A stretch of 64,000 nt of DNA from CAVTWH01 sp963850915 (lineage in GTDB: Bacteria > Actinomycetota > Actinomycetes > Mycobacteriales > Micromonosporaceae), in NCBI GenBank assembly GCA_963850915.1, contig CAWKND010000014.1, positions 310,001 through 374,000 on the forward strand, written 5' to 3'. The notes under the pieces were generated by a model. It was not told where the DNA came from and did not search any database. It saw only the letters and a list, made by a program, of their open reading frames with translations. Shown piece after piece: positions 9,438-21,848 of this stretch. The translations under genes were made by a program, and so were the position numbers. Position 1 is the stretch's first letter. Every line of letters begins with the position of its first letter.

Positions 9438-9553
9438 GAAGTCCGCTCCCTGACCGCCGATCCGCACCCGGCGGGTACCGCACACCACGCTCCGCCCGGC
9501 CGTCCCCGACCGGCTCCGTTCCCCCCGAGTTCCCCGAGGCAGGAGTCCCCCCG

Positions 9554-12500
9554 ATGAGTCCTGGTCCGTCGCTCGCCCGGCTCCGCGCTGGTGCGCGGCA
9601 CCGCCCGTGGCGCGTGCTGATCCCGGTCAGCGTGCTCGCGCTGATCGCCACCTTCGCGCTGGTGACCATGGCGCCGGCCAACGCGGCCGAAACGCTGCTG
9701 TCCCAAGGCAAGCCGGCCACCGCGTCGAGTACCGAGAACGCCGGGGCCAACGCGGCTTCGGCGGCGTTCGACGGCGACACCACCACCCGCTGGTCCAGCC
9801 AGTTCAGCGATCCCCAGTGGATCCAGGTGGACCTGGGCGCGACGGCGAGCATCACCACCATCAAGCTCAACTGGGAGGCCGCGTACGCCACCGCCTTCCT
9901 GCTCCAGACCTCCGCGGACGCGACCAACTGGACGACGATCAAGTCGGTCACCGGGGCCACCGGCGGCAACCAGTCCTACGCGGTCACCGGCTCCGGCCGG
10001 TACGTGCGGATGTACGGCACGGCCCGGGTCGGCGGGTACGGGTACTCGCTGTGGGAGTTCCAGGTCTACGGCTCGCTGGGCGGTACCACCAGCCCACCGC
10101 CGGTCGGCTGCGGTACCACCAACGCCGCGCTGAACAAGCCGGCCACCGCCTCGTCCACCGAGAACGCCGGGGCCAACGGGGCGTCCGCCGCCTTCGACGG
10201 CAACACGGCCACCCGCTGGTCGAGTGTCTTCACCGACCCGCAGTGGATCCAGGTGGACCTCGGCTCGGTCATGAGCATCTGCAAGATCACGCTGAGCTGG
10301 GAAGCCGCCTACGGCAAGGACTTCCAGCTGCAGGCGTCGACCGACGGTACGAACTGGGGAACTGTCCTGAAGGCGGTCACCGGGGGTACCGGCGGCAACC
10401 AGTCCTTCGACGTGAGCGGCTCCGGCCGGTACGTGCGGATGTACGGCACCGCGCGGGCCACCGGCTACGGCTACTCGCTGTGGGAGTTCCAGGTCTTCAC
10501 CGGCTCCGGTCCCAGCACCTCGCCCAGCACGTCGCCGAGCGCCTCGCCGTCCACGTCACCGTCATCCTCGCCATCACAGCCGACCGACAACTACAACTGG
10601 CAGACGATCTGGAACGACGACTTCACCGGTACCAGCGGCACCTCGCCGTCGGGTACCAACTGGCTGTTCCGCACCGGTACCTCCTACCCGGGCGGCGCCG
10701 CCAACTGGGGTACCGGCGAGGTGGAGACGATGAGCTCGTCGACCTCGAACGTGTACCTCGACGGCAGCGGCCACCTGGTTGTCAAGGCGCTCAAGGACGG
10801 GGCCGGCAACTGGACCTCGGGGCGGGTGGAGACACAGCGCACCGACTTCACCCCGGCCGCCGGTGAGGTGACCAAGTTCAGTGCCGTGCTGCAGCAGCCC
10901 AACGTGGCCAACGCACTCGGCTACTGGCCGGGCTTCCGGGCCACCGGCGCGGCGTACCGCGGCAACTACAACAACTGGCCGGGCGTCGGCGAGACCGACA
11001 TCATGACCGACATCAACGGCCGCAGCGAGCTGTCCAACACGCTGCACTGCGGTACCGCACCGGGCGGTGTCTGCAACGAGTACACCGGGCGCAGCAGCGG
11101 CCTGGCCACCTGTGCCGGCTGCCAGACCGGGTACCACCAGTACTCGGAGATCATCGACCGGACCAAGACCAACGAGGAGATCCGCTTCTACCTCGACGGC
11201 GTGCAGACCTACGCGGTCAGCGAGTCGCAGGTCGGGGTCGCGGCCTGGAACGCGGCCGTACACCACGGTTTCTACCTGCGCTTCGACCTGGCCATCGGTG
11301 GGTCGTGGGCGAACGCGGTGGCCGGCGGCAAGACCACCCCGACCGCGGACACCACTTCCGGCGGTACCCTCTCGGTCGATTCGGTGACCGTGCAGCACGC
11401 CACCGGCACCACCGCACCGGCGATGACCGACCCGGCCGTGCCGGGCGGTCCGAGCGTCGTCAAGGTGACCGGTTCGCAGGGCAACTGGGGCCTGTCGGTC
11501 AACGGGCAGCCGTACTACGTGCAGGGCCTCACCTACGGGCCGCCGCAGGACTCGGGTGACGGGTACCTGCGGGACCTGAAGGCGGCCGGCGCCAACACCA
11601 TCCGCACGTGGGGGGTGGACGCGGCCGGTTCGCCGAAGCTGCTCAACTCCGCGGCCCAGCAGGGCATCAAGGTGATCATGGGGGAGTGGCTGAACCAGGG
11701 CGCCGACTACGTCAACGACACCGCCTACATGGACAGCACGCTCACCGCGATCATCAACGACGTCAACGCGTTGAAGGGCTACCAGGGCCTGCTGATGTGG
11801 GACGTCGGCAACGAGGTGATCCTGACCATGCAGGACCACGGGCTGTCCGCGGCTGACGTGGAGGCGCGCCGGGTCGGCTACGCCAAGTACGTCAACCGGG
11901 TCGCCGACGCCATCCACGCCGCCGACCCGAACCACCCGGTCACCTCGACGGACGCGTACACGGGCGCCTGGCCGTACTACAAGCAGTACGCGCCCGACCT
12001 GGATCTGATGGCGGTCAACAGTTACGGCGCCGTCGGTACCGTGAAGACGGACTGGCACAACGGCGGGTACAACAAGCCGTACATCCTGACCGAGGGCGGC
12101 CCGTCCGGCGAGTGGGAGGTACCCAACGACATCAACGGGGTACCGACCGAGCCGACGGATCTGCAGAAGGAGGCCGGGTACGCCAGCTCCTGGGCGGCGC
12201 TGAAGAGCGACGCCGGCGTCTGCCTGGGTGGCACCGAGTTCCACTACGGCATCGAGAACGACTTCGGTGGCATCTGGCTCAACACCTACACGGGCAGCTG
12301 GCACCGGCTCGGCTACTACGCGCTGCAGCAGGCGTGGACCGGCTCGAAGCAGGGCAACCAGCCGCCCCGGATCAGTGGCATGACGGTCAGCAACCAGACC
12401 GCCGTACCGGCCGGGGGCAGCTTCACGGTCTCGGTGAACGCCGCCGATCCTGAGGGCGACAAGCTGCGGTACAACCTGATGGCCTCGGACAAGTACATCT

Positions 12501-13072
12501 CCGGGAACACGGGGCTGTCGAACCTCAACTTCACCGACAACGGGACGGGCACGTTCACCGTCACGGCACCGCAGTCGCTGGGTGTCTGGAAGGTCTACGT
12601 GTACGTCTACGACGGCCACGGCAATGTGGGCATCGAGACGAAGTCGTTCAAGGTGGTACCGCCGACCATCCCGGGTACCAACCTGGCGCTGAACAAGACG
12701 GCCACCGCCTCGACCTACCAGCCGACCGGTACCAACGGGCCGCAGCTGCCGTCCTATGTGGACGACAACAACTACGCCACCCGGTGGGCCTCGGAGTGGG
12801 TGGACACCGCGTGGGTCCAGGTCGACCTGGGCTCGGTGAAGACCTTCAACACCGTGGCACTGGCCTGGGAGGCGGCGTACGCCACCTCGTACCAGATCCA
12901 GATCTCCAATGACGGCAACAACTGGACCACCATCTACTCGACCACCACCGGGGACGGCGGCTTCGACACCCTGTCGCTGACCAACTCGGCGCGGTACGTG
13001 CGGATGAACGGTCTGACCCGGGCGACCAGCTACGGGTACTCCCTCTGGGAGTTCGGGGTCTACGCCAGCTGA
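9554..13072 (+). CDS. Secreted multimodular GH16 / GH-A glycoside hydrolase with three CBM32 modules
   Basis: 1172 residues. Order: signal peptide (about 1-45), CBM32 (46-176), CBM32 (185-320), Ser/Pro/Thr linker (321-345), GH16-like domain (350-620), clan GH-A TIM barrel of GH2/GH5 type (630-930), an Ig-like domain, and a third CBM32 (1040-1172). In the barrel the acid/base is Glu754 in WDVGNEV and the nucleophile Glu847 in ILTEGG. The GH16 motif reads E480-T-D-I-M-T485 instead of E-x-D-x-x-E, so the usual acid/base Glu is Thr. GH16 relatives of this type act on beta-1,3-glucans or related polymers. AGGAG precedes the chosen ATG. Probably the extracellular enzyme that feeds the GH1 glucosidase. 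Confidence 0.87.
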   Translation: MSPGPSLARLRAGARHRPWRVLIPVSVLALIATFALVTMAPANAAETLLSQGKPATASSTENAGANAASAAFDGDTTTRWSSQFSDPQWIQVDLGATASITTIKLNWEAAYATAFLLQTSADATNWTTIKSVTGATGGNQSYAVTGSGRYVRMYGTARVGGYGYSLWEFQVYGSLGGTTSPPPVGCGTTNAALNKPATASSTENAGANGASAAFDGNTATRWSSVFTDPQWIQVDLGSVMSICKITLSWEAAYGKDFQLQASTDGTNWGTVLKAVTGGTGGNQSFDVSGSGRYVRMYGTARATGYGYSLWEFQVFTGSGPSTSPSTSPSASPSTSPSSSPSQPTDNYNWQTIWNDDFTGTSGTSPSGTNWLFRTGTSYPGGAANWGTGEVETMSSSTSNVYLDGSGHLVVKALKDGAGNWTSGRVETQRTDFTPAAGEVTKFSAVLQQPNVANALGYWPGFRATGAAYRGNYNNWPGVGETDIMTDINGRSELSNTLHCGTAPGGVCNEYTGRSSGLATCAGCQTGYHQYSEIIDRTKTNEEIRFYLDGVQTYAVSESQVGVAAWNAAVHHGFYLRFDLAIGGSWANAVAGGKTTPTADTTSGGTLSVDSVTVQHATGTTAPAMTDPAVPGGPSVVKVTGSQGNWGLSVNGQPYYVQGLTYGPPQDSGDGYLRDLKAAGANTIRTWGVDAAGSPKLLNSAAQQGIKVIMGEWLNQGADYVNDTAYMDSTLTAIINDVNALKGYQGLLMWDVGNEVILTMQDHGLSAADVEARRVGYAKYVNRVADAIHAADPNHPVTSTDAYTGAWPYYKQYAPDLDLMAVNSYGAVGTVKTDWHNGGYNKPYILTEGGPSGEWEVPNDINGVPTEPTDLQKEAGYASSWAALKSDAGVCLGGTEFHYGIENDFGGIWLNTYTGSWHRLGYYALQQAWTGSKQGNQPPRISGMTVSNQTAVPAGGSFTVSVNAADPEGDKLRYNLMASDKYISGNTGLSNLNFTDNGTGTFTVTAPQSLGVWKVYVYVYDGHGNVGIETKSFKVVPPTIPGTNLALNKTATASTYQPTGTNGPQLPSYVDDNNYATRWASEWVDTAWVQVDLGSVKTFNTVALAWEAAYATSYQIQISNDGNNWTTIYSTTTGDGGFDTLSLTNSARYVRMNGLTRATSYGYSLWEFGVYAS

Positions 13073-13085
13073 CACACCCCCATAA

Positions 13086-13122
13086 CGCCGCCGGTGGGAG
13101 CCTTCGGGCCCCGCCGGCGGCG
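13086..13122 (+). terminator. Hairpin terminator after the GH16/GH-A gene
   Basis: A perfect 9-bp GC stem (13086-13094 with 13114-13122), with a possible inner GGG-CCC pairing. It starts 14 bases after the stop codon. No T-tract. Confidence 0.55.
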
Positions 13123-13204
13123 CCACCCGTCCGACAGGTGGGACGGCCGACCGGAACGGCCCGGTTCGAGCGGGGCGCGACCGGGCGTCGGGTATCCTGG
13201 TGGG

Positions 13205-13289
13205 CCAGGCCGAGAGGCGCTGCGACGGACTCCGGTCCGCCACGCTCGGCCTGGGGTCTCGACGGTAAGGGCGCCTCCGGCAACGGAGG
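13205..13289 (+). promoter_or_regulatory. SAH riboswitch with RBS-sequestering hairpin
   Basis: The aptamer has a perfect 10-bp P1 (13205-13214 with 13245-13254), the conserved core AGGCGCTGCGACGG, a small P2 (GGAC-TCC-GGTCC) and a perfect 6-bp pseudoknot between 13215-13220 and 13271-13276. This is the architecture of the SAH riboswitch class known upstream of metH and ahcY. The 3' pseudoknot strand overlaps a second hairpin, CCTCCG-GCAA-CGGAGG (13274-13289), that hides the metH ribosome site. Binding of S-adenosylhomocysteine would favour the pseudoknot and free the site, an ON switch for SAH and methionine recycling. Confidence 0.87.
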
Positions 13290-13296
13290 TGTACTG

Positions 13297-16965
<3,669 letters not shown>

Positions 16966-17223
16966 GGCGGTGCGTCCGGCGTCCGTTCGATCGTGGGAAC
17001 GCCGCCGGGCACTGGGCCTGATGTTGGGAAACGGGTCCCGGCATGAGGGCTCGGCCTCGGTTGGGTGCGCCCGGCAGGGAAAACAGGTCCAGCGGTCGGT
17101 GGAGTTGTGGCGCCTGCCGTCCGGTACCAGATGGTTTGTCGGGTTGTCGGGCGACCGGCCGTGGCTCGCGGACCGGCAGTGATGCCCACGTGGATGGCGG
17201 TTTTGCGGCCGGAGGAGCGATCT

Positions 17224-17249
17224 GGAGAGCGCTCTCCCTGTGCTATACA
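17224..17249 (+). promoter_or_regulatory. Autoregulated promoter of the LacI regulator
   Basis: The palindrome GGAGAGCGCTCTCC (17224-17237) is followed by an extended -10, TGC-TATACA (17241-17249). The ATG lies seven bases after the -10, so the message is probably leaderless. The operator overlaps the -35/spacer region, consistent with self-repression. The rest of the 291-bp gap 16966-17256 shows no further signal I can support. Confidence 0.75.
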
Positions 17250-17256
17250 TGTGCCC

Positions 17257-18312
17257 ATGAGCCCTGACCGCGAAGCGCTGGCAGCGGCCCGGTTGCCCAC
17301 GCTGGACGATGTCGCGCAGATCGCCGGGCTGTCCCGGTCGACCGTCTCGCGCGTCATCAACAACACCCGCAACGTCGACCCGGCCCTGCACGACGCGGTC
17401 TGGCGGGCGGTGGACGAGACCGGCTACGTACCCAACCGGGCGGCCCGGTCGCTGGTCACCCGCAAGACCGGCACCGTCGCGCTGGTCATCTCGGACTCGG
17501 ATACCCACCAGGACGACCCGTTCATGTCCCGGCTGTTGGGCGACCCCTTCTTCGGCCGGGTGGTCGGCGGGCTGATGAGCGTGCTGCGCACCACGGGGGT
17601 GCAGCTGGCGCTCCAGCTCGTCGGTTCCCAGGAGGCGCGCAAGCGGCTCGTCGGCGACCTGCGTCAGGGTCAGGCCGACGGCGCCGTGGTGATCTCCATG
17701 CACCCGGCCGACACACTTCCCAGCATGATGATCGAGGCCGGGCTGGCCGGTGTACTCGTCGGCCGACCGACCCAGTCGCAGCCGATCAGCTACGTCGACG
17801 TCGCCAACGACTCGGGTGCGGCGCTCGCCGCCGAGCACCTGGTCAACCGCGGCTGCCGGCGGATCGCGATGATCACCGGGCCGGACAACGTACCCGCCAG
17901 CCAGGACCGGCTGACCGGCTTCCGGCAGGCGATGGCGCGCCTCGGCCGGGCCTACTTCCCTTCTGCCGCAGGCAATTTCACCCACGACAGCGGCGAGGCC
18001 GCGATGCACGAACTGCTCGCCGCCAACCCCGACATCGACGGGGTGTTCGCCGCCAACGACCTGATGGCCCAGGGCGCGCTGCTCGCGCTGCGCGAGGCCG
18101 GCCGGTCGATCCCGGACCAGGTCGCGGTCGTCGGCTTCGACGACAGCATCGCCGCGACCGCGGCGCGGCCGGCGCTGACCACGGTGCGGCAGCCGCTGGA
18201 GGACATGTCCGCGGAGGCGGCCCGGATGCTGCTGGCCCGGGTGGACGACCCGGGCCTCGGCGCCGCGTCGGTCATCTTCGAACCCGTCCTGGTACGCCGC
18301 CAGTCCGCCTGA
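17257..18312 (+). CDS. LacI-family repressor of the beta-glucan-type regulon
   Basis: 351 residues from the ATG just after the extended -10. The N-terminal helix-turn-helix (TLDDVAQIAGLSRSTVSRVIN) and hinge (VPNRAARSL) are typical of LacI. The periplasmic-binding-like domain ends with VFAANDLMAQGAL and VAVVGFDDS, family hallmarks for sugar-binding repressors. Four copies of one perfect palindrome lie in front of this gene, the DUF1996 gene, the GH1 gene and the GH16/GH-A gene. It is therefore the likely local repressor, released by an oligosaccharide. A longer frame from 17065 has no supporting RBS and would cover the operator. Confidence 0.9.
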   Translation: MSPDREALAAARLPTLDDVAQIAGLSRSTVSRVINNTRNVDPALHDAVWRAVDETGYVPNRAARSLVTRKTGTVALVISDSDTHQDDPFMSRLLGDPFFGRVVGGLMSVLRTTGVQLALQLVGSQEARKRLVGDLRQGQADGAVVISMHPADTLPSMMIEAGLAGVLVGRPTQSQPISYVDVANDSGAALAAEHLVNRGCRRIAMITGPDNVPASQDRLTGFRQAMARLGRAYFPSAAGNFTHDSGEAAMHELLAANPDIDGVFAANDLMAQGALLALREAGRSIPDQVAVVGFDDSIAATAARPALTTVRQPLEDMSAEAARMLLARVDDPGLGAASVIFEPVLVRRQSA

Positions 18313-18363
18313 ACTCCGCTGCCCCGCGTTTCGCCGTGCGCTGAACCCGTCAGGTTGGCTTGA

Positions 18364-18381
18364 CGTCAGGGGTACCTGACG
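18364..18381. promoter_or_regulatory. Palindrome upstream of the small HTH gene
   Basis: CGTCAGG-GGTA-CCTGACG lies 15 bp before the ATG at 18396, next to a TTGACG (18360-18365). It may be an operator, possibly for the HTH protein itself. Confidence 0.4.
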
Positions 18382-18395
18382 CGGAGGCTGGAGTC

Positions 18396-18752
18396 ATGTC
18401 CACACCTGAGGAGCTCGGCCGCCGGCACACGCTGCTGACCGCCGCCGCCCGGCACAACGAACTGAGCATCCGGGACGCCCTGGCCCCGCCCCTCGACGAG
18501 CCCGACGAGATTCCGGTCGACGCCCTGCAACTCGACCGCGACGAGGCGCTGGAGCTGCTCGCCCTCGGCGAGCTGATCGCGCGCCGGGCGGCCTACGGCC
18601 GGCAGCTGGCGGTACGCACCGCACGGGCCACCGGCGCCTCCTGGGCACAGATCGGCCTGGCCCTGGGTACCAGCAAGCAGTCCGCCTGGGAGGCGCACCT
18701 GCGCTGGCTCGACGAGCAGGTCGGCCGGCAGGAGGGCGTGGCCTCGGCCTGA
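18396..18752 (+). CDS. Small helix-turn-helix-like actinobacterial protein
   Basis: 118 residues. The C-terminal part, ATGASWAQIGLALGTSKQSAW, looks like a helix-turn-helix; the N-terminal half is acidic and helical. Similar small proteins of unknown role are common in actinomycetes. GGAGG lies nine bases before the ATG. No membrane segment or signal. DNA binding is inferred from the motif only. Confidence 0.7.
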   Translation: MSTPEELGRRHTLLTAAARHNELSIRDALAPPLDEPDEIPVDALQLDRDEALELLALGELIARRAAYGRQLAVRTARATGASWAQIGLALGTSKQSAWEAHLRWLDEQVGRQEGVASA

Positions 18753-18786
18753 TCCCTGGTCGCGCGGGTGTGATCGGTTTCCTCGT

Positions 18787-18905
18787 GGGCGCTCGTGGTC
18801 GTCCCCGGCTGATGGTGGGCGCTCGTGGTCCTTCCCGGTTGGTCGGGGGCGGTCGCGGTCGTCGCCGGTTGATCGGCGGCGGTGGTCTCCGGTTGATCGG
18901 CGGCT
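18787..18905. repeat. Degenerate ~30-bp tandem repeats
   Basis: About four diverged units of 30-33 bp built on GTGGGCGCTCGTGGTC and CCGGTTGATCGG, filling most of the gap between the small HTH gene and the GNAT gene. Confidence 0.65.
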
Positions 18906-18927
18906 GTCGTGCGGGTAGGAACGGGGC

Positions 18928-19587
18928 ATGCTGCGTGGCGAGAAGGTCGGGCTGCGCGCCCGCCGCGACTCCGATGTCCCGATCCTGCACGCCGAACTCC
19001 ACGACGACGTGGTGGTCCGGTCGCGCGCCTCGTCCCGACCGTGGCGGCCGATCCCGTCGGGTGCGGCCGCGTCGCCGTACGCGATGGGCGAGCCCACCGA
19101 CGACGCCGCGATCTTTACCGTCGTGCGGCTGACCCCCGACGAGCCCGCGGCTGATGTGGCCGCAGGCGATGTGGCGGCAGGCGATCCGGCCGCAGGTGGT
19201 GTGGCGGCAGGTGGTGTGGCGGCAGGCGGTGTGGCCGCAGGCGATGCCGGCGCGGACGGTGAGGTGGCCGGCGAGGCGCTGCTGTGGGGCATCGACACGC
19301 ACAACCGGCTGGCCCACATCGGCATCTCGCTGCGACCGGCGATGCGCGGTCAGGGGCTCGGTCTGGACGTCGTACAAGTGTTGTGCCACTACGGTTTCAC
19401 CGTCCGGGGACTGCACCGGCTGCAGATCGAGACGCTGGCCGACAACACCGCGATGCTGCGGGCCGCCAGCCGGGCCGGATTCGTACCCGAGGGGAGGCTG
19501 CGCGCCGCCGCGTGGGTACTCGGTGACTTCGTCGACGAGGTCGTACTCGGGCTGCTGACCGCCGAATGGTCGGCCGCCACGCAGTGA
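18928..19587 (+). CDS. GNAT N-acetyltransferase with a repeat insertion
   Basis: 219 residues of RimJ/RimL-like GNAT fold. The acetyl-CoA motif is RPAMRGQGLGLDVV; LQIETLADNTAMLRAASRAGF and a final LGDFVDEVVLGL strand match the family. Between the N-terminal strands and motif A (about residues 76-110) a VAAGG/DVAAG run encoded by 15-bp repeats replaces the usual short loop. The substrate is unknown; protein N-termini or small amines are options. The RBS is GGAACGGGG. No partner gene is obvious. Confidence 0.83.
   Translation: MLRGEKVGLRARRDSDVPILHAELHDDVVVRSRASSRPWRPIPSGAAASPYAMGEPTDDAAIFTVVRLTPDEPAADVAAGDVAAGDPAAGGVAAGGVAAGGVAAGDAGADGEVAGEALLWGIDTHNRLAHIGISLRPAMRGQGLGLDVVQVLCHYGFTVRGLHRLQIETLADNTAMLRAASRAGFVPEGRLRAAAWVLGDFVDEVVLGLLTAEWSAATQ
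19153..19257. repeat. 15-bp tandem array inside the GNAT gene
   Basis: Six clear units and one degenerate unit of 15 bp (type GGTGTGGCGGCAGGT). The frame is kept, so the array codes for Gly/Ala-rich pentapeptides. Confidence 0.9.
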
Positions 19588-19703
19588 GCGCCACCGCTCC
19601 GGATGTGCAATCGACGTGCATTCGGCGTGCATTCCGCCCGTAACTTGTGGCCAGCGAGGTCGAGATCAATCGACATCGACCGGTCCATGAGAACGGGGAG
19701 CTG

Positions 19704-21056
19704 ATGGCACTCAGAGGAAAGCGGAAACCGCACGAACTGTTACCTCAGGTCGGACACACCTCGGTGTCCCGCCGGCAACTGCTGCGTGGCGTGGCTGGAA
19801 GTGCGGCCATCTCCATGCTGGTCACCGTACCGGCGACCCGCGCGTTCGCCGCTCCGGACGCTGCCGGCGACGCGGCCGCGTACCCGGGAACGGATGTGCT
19901 CTGGCTGTTCGGCGGCTCGGACACCGAGGACGGGTACTTCGCGCAGGCACTCGCGCCGGACGCCACCCAGGTGACCCGGATCGGCGGGCTGCACCACGCG
20001 ATCGGCCGCTCGGCTGACGGGCAGTACATCGTCGACGCCACCGCGGTCGCCGGCGGGCACACCCAGGTGACCGTCTACGCCGCCGCTACCGGCCTGGTAC
20101 ACAAGAGTTTCACCGGGCCGTTCGCCTGGCCGGCCGAGCCTGACCTGCTGCTGTCCGTGGACCCGTCGGACGGCTCGATCGCCGTGGTGGGTACCGCGTT
20201 CGCCAGTACGCCCACCGGGAAGACGGTCACCAAGCAGCGCCCGGACGGCACCCTCGGCCAGGTGGCCAGCCTGACCTGGGCGGCGCACCAGGGTACCGAG
20301 GTGTTCGACCTGACCGGTGCACAGCTCAGTTCCGTTGCCCCGCAAGCGGTTCCGCTCGGTACCAGCCTGGAGTTGGCGCACACCGGCGGGAAGGTACTGC
20401 TGCTCCAGCACGGGGCGCAGGGGACCAGCGTCTCCTCCGCCGGCTCGCGCTCGGTGAACAAGGCGAGCACCTGGACCCCGAACGGGCATGTCCACCTCAA
20501 GCACGTCGACCCGGCGGGCCGGGCCTACCTGCTCACCCAGGCCGGCGACCTGCTGATCCAGCAGCGCTCCGGTACGCGGACGACGGCAGCGATCGGGCTG
20601 CACAGCGTCACCAAGCAGACCGCCCGGCCGTACCCCTCGACGGTGCTCAGTACCGGACCGGACACGGTGGCCGTGGTCGACGCGAGCCGGCAGTACCTGG
20701 CCACGGTCGACGCGAACTCCGGCAAGCTGGTGGCCAAGCGCACCCTGCGTACCTCCACGCTCTTCACGGGCGCCGCCGACTCACTCGGTGCACCGGCGGC
20801 GGTCGACCAGACGCGGCGCCGGATCTACGTGCTGGACAAGTCGGGGATCACCGGCGGGGTGTGGGTACACGACGCGGACACGCTGGATGTGTTGGACCGC
20901 TGGCACTCCGACGCGATGTTCCGCCTGGTCTGGGTGGCACCGAGCACGGGAACTGTTTACCTGCAGGCAAATGAGGGTCCGGTCGCGGTACACGACGTGG
21001 ACGGCTCCCTGGTTTCCTTTGTCGCGTCCGACATCGCGTCGGCGCGGGCACTGTAG
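19704..21056 (+). CDS. Tat-exported beta-propeller protein
   Basis: 450 residues. A twin-arginine signal (SRRQLLRG, then a hydrophobic stretch ending at TRAFA-AP, about residue 50) points to folded export. The mature part has repeated strands of the type VAVVDASRQYLATVDANSGKLV and IYVLDKSG..VWVHDADTLDVLDRW, typical of seven-bladed YncE or amine-dehydrogenase-like propellers. No cofactor site can be named. GGGGAG precedes the ATG; the frame also extends to a GTG at 19647. It is the first gene of a compact set with the Cys-rich protein 24 bp downstream and the MauE-type protein. A binding or scaffold role is possible. Confidence 0.72.
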   Translation: MALRGKRKPHELLPQVGHTSVSRRQLLRGVAGSAAISMLVTVPATRAFAAPDAAGDAAAYPGTDVLWLFGGSDTEDGYFAQALAPDATQVTRIGGLHHAIGRSADGQYIVDATAVAGGHTQVTVYAAATGLVHKSFTGPFAWPAEPDLLLSVDPSDGSIAVVGTAFASTPTGKTVTKQRPDGTLGQVASLTWAAHQGTEVFDLTGAQLSSVAPQAVPLGTSLELAHTGGKVLLLQHGAQGTSVSSAGSRSVNKASTWTPNGHVHLKHVDPAGRAYLLTQAGDLLIQQRSGTRTTAAIGLHSVTKQTARPYPSTVLSTGPDTVAVVDASRQYLATVDANSGKLVAKRTLRTSTLFTGAADSLGAPAAVDQTRRRIYVLDKSGITGGVWVHDADTLDVLDRWHSDAMFRLVWVAPSTGTVYLQANEGPVAVHDVDGSLVSFVASDIASARAL

Positions 21057-21080
21057 CGGCTTCGAGTAGAGGAGTGTGAC

Positions 21081-21848
21081 ATGGGAGCCAGCTACGGCTT
21101 CGACACGGACAACCTGATCCAGAATGTGGCCTCCAGCGCCAAGTCCAAGTTCGGTACCGGCGTGTTCTACCTGCGCTACTTCAACCCTTCGCCGGTGGCG
21201 ACACACCTGATCACGGCCAGTGGCGGTACCGCCGAACTGCGGTCGGGCTGGGACTACGGGGTGCGTTACCTGGTACCCAACAGCGAGCCCACGCAGAGCC
21301 GGCTCAACGGTACGGCGGCCATGGGTTCGGCGGACGCCAGCGCGTTCTGCTCGGCTATGTTCGGTGTCTGGGCGGGCGTCGCGTCACTGGAGCTGCCGAC
21401 CAACGGGCGCCTGGACGTCTACCTGTCGCTGGAGTCCGCGGTCAACCTGAGCACCGCGTACTGGAACGGCTGGGCCAACTACGTCGGCAGCTACGAGTGG
21501 AACGGCACCTACCCGCTCTACCCCGGGCTCTACTGCAACCCCGGCTCGTCGGCCAAGAACTGCAGCTCGCTCGGGGCCAGCAGCAGCACGTACTGGTGCT
21601 ACAGCATCTGGTCCAGCGAGCACGAGCCGTGCGCCGCCTGCGGTACCTTCGGCAGCCAGGGCTGGGACGCGGAGACCTGCTACAACTCGCCGGCCGACGT
21701 CGGGCCGACGCTGATGTGGCAGATGGCCGAGGAGGGCGTCTGCAAGAGCTGCAAGAACACCAGCAGCTGGCCCAACGTCGACGCCGACATGAGCAACCCG
21801 AGCTACACCGAGAGCAGCCACATGATGTACCTGGCGTCCCGGCCGTGA
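21081..21848 (+). CDS. Cys-rich glycoside-hydrolase-like protein (DUF1906/Rv2525c-like)
   Basis: 255 residues. The pattern YGFDTD at the N-terminus, LDVYLSLES in the middle and YPLYPGLYC later resembles the TIM-barrel DUF1906 (Rv2525c-type) proteins, which look like lysozyme-type hydrolases. This assignment rests on motif spacing and is moderate. Nine Cys (90, 152, 161, 173, 184, 187, 200, 221, 224) are unusual for a cytoplasmic actinobacterial protein and suggest disulfides, yet no signal peptide is visible. Its stop codon overlaps the start of the MauE-type gene, so the two are translationally coupled. Confidence 0.6.
   Translation: MGASYGFDTDNLIQNVASSAKSKFGTGVFYLRYFNPSPVATHLITASGGTAELRSGWDYGVRYLVPNSEPTQSRLNGTAAMGSADASAFCSAMFGVWAGVASLELPTNGRLDVYLSLESAVNLSTAYWNGWANYVGSYEWNGTYPLYPGLYCNPGSSAKNCSSLGASSSTYWCYSIWSSEHEPCAACGTFGSQGWDAETCYNSPADVGPTLMWQMAEEGVCKSCKNTSSWPNVDADMSNPSYTESSHMMYLASRP

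Noticed and set aside
17065..17256. N-terminal 64-residue extension of the LacI regulator
   Set aside because: It would span the operator and -10 box and lacks an RBS.
21081..21848. Methylamine dehydrogenase light chain next to a MauE-like gene
   Set aside because: The Cys pattern and Trp positions do not match the TTQ light chain, and no MauG-type dihaem protein is near. GFDTD and PLYPGLYC point to a DUF1906-like fold.
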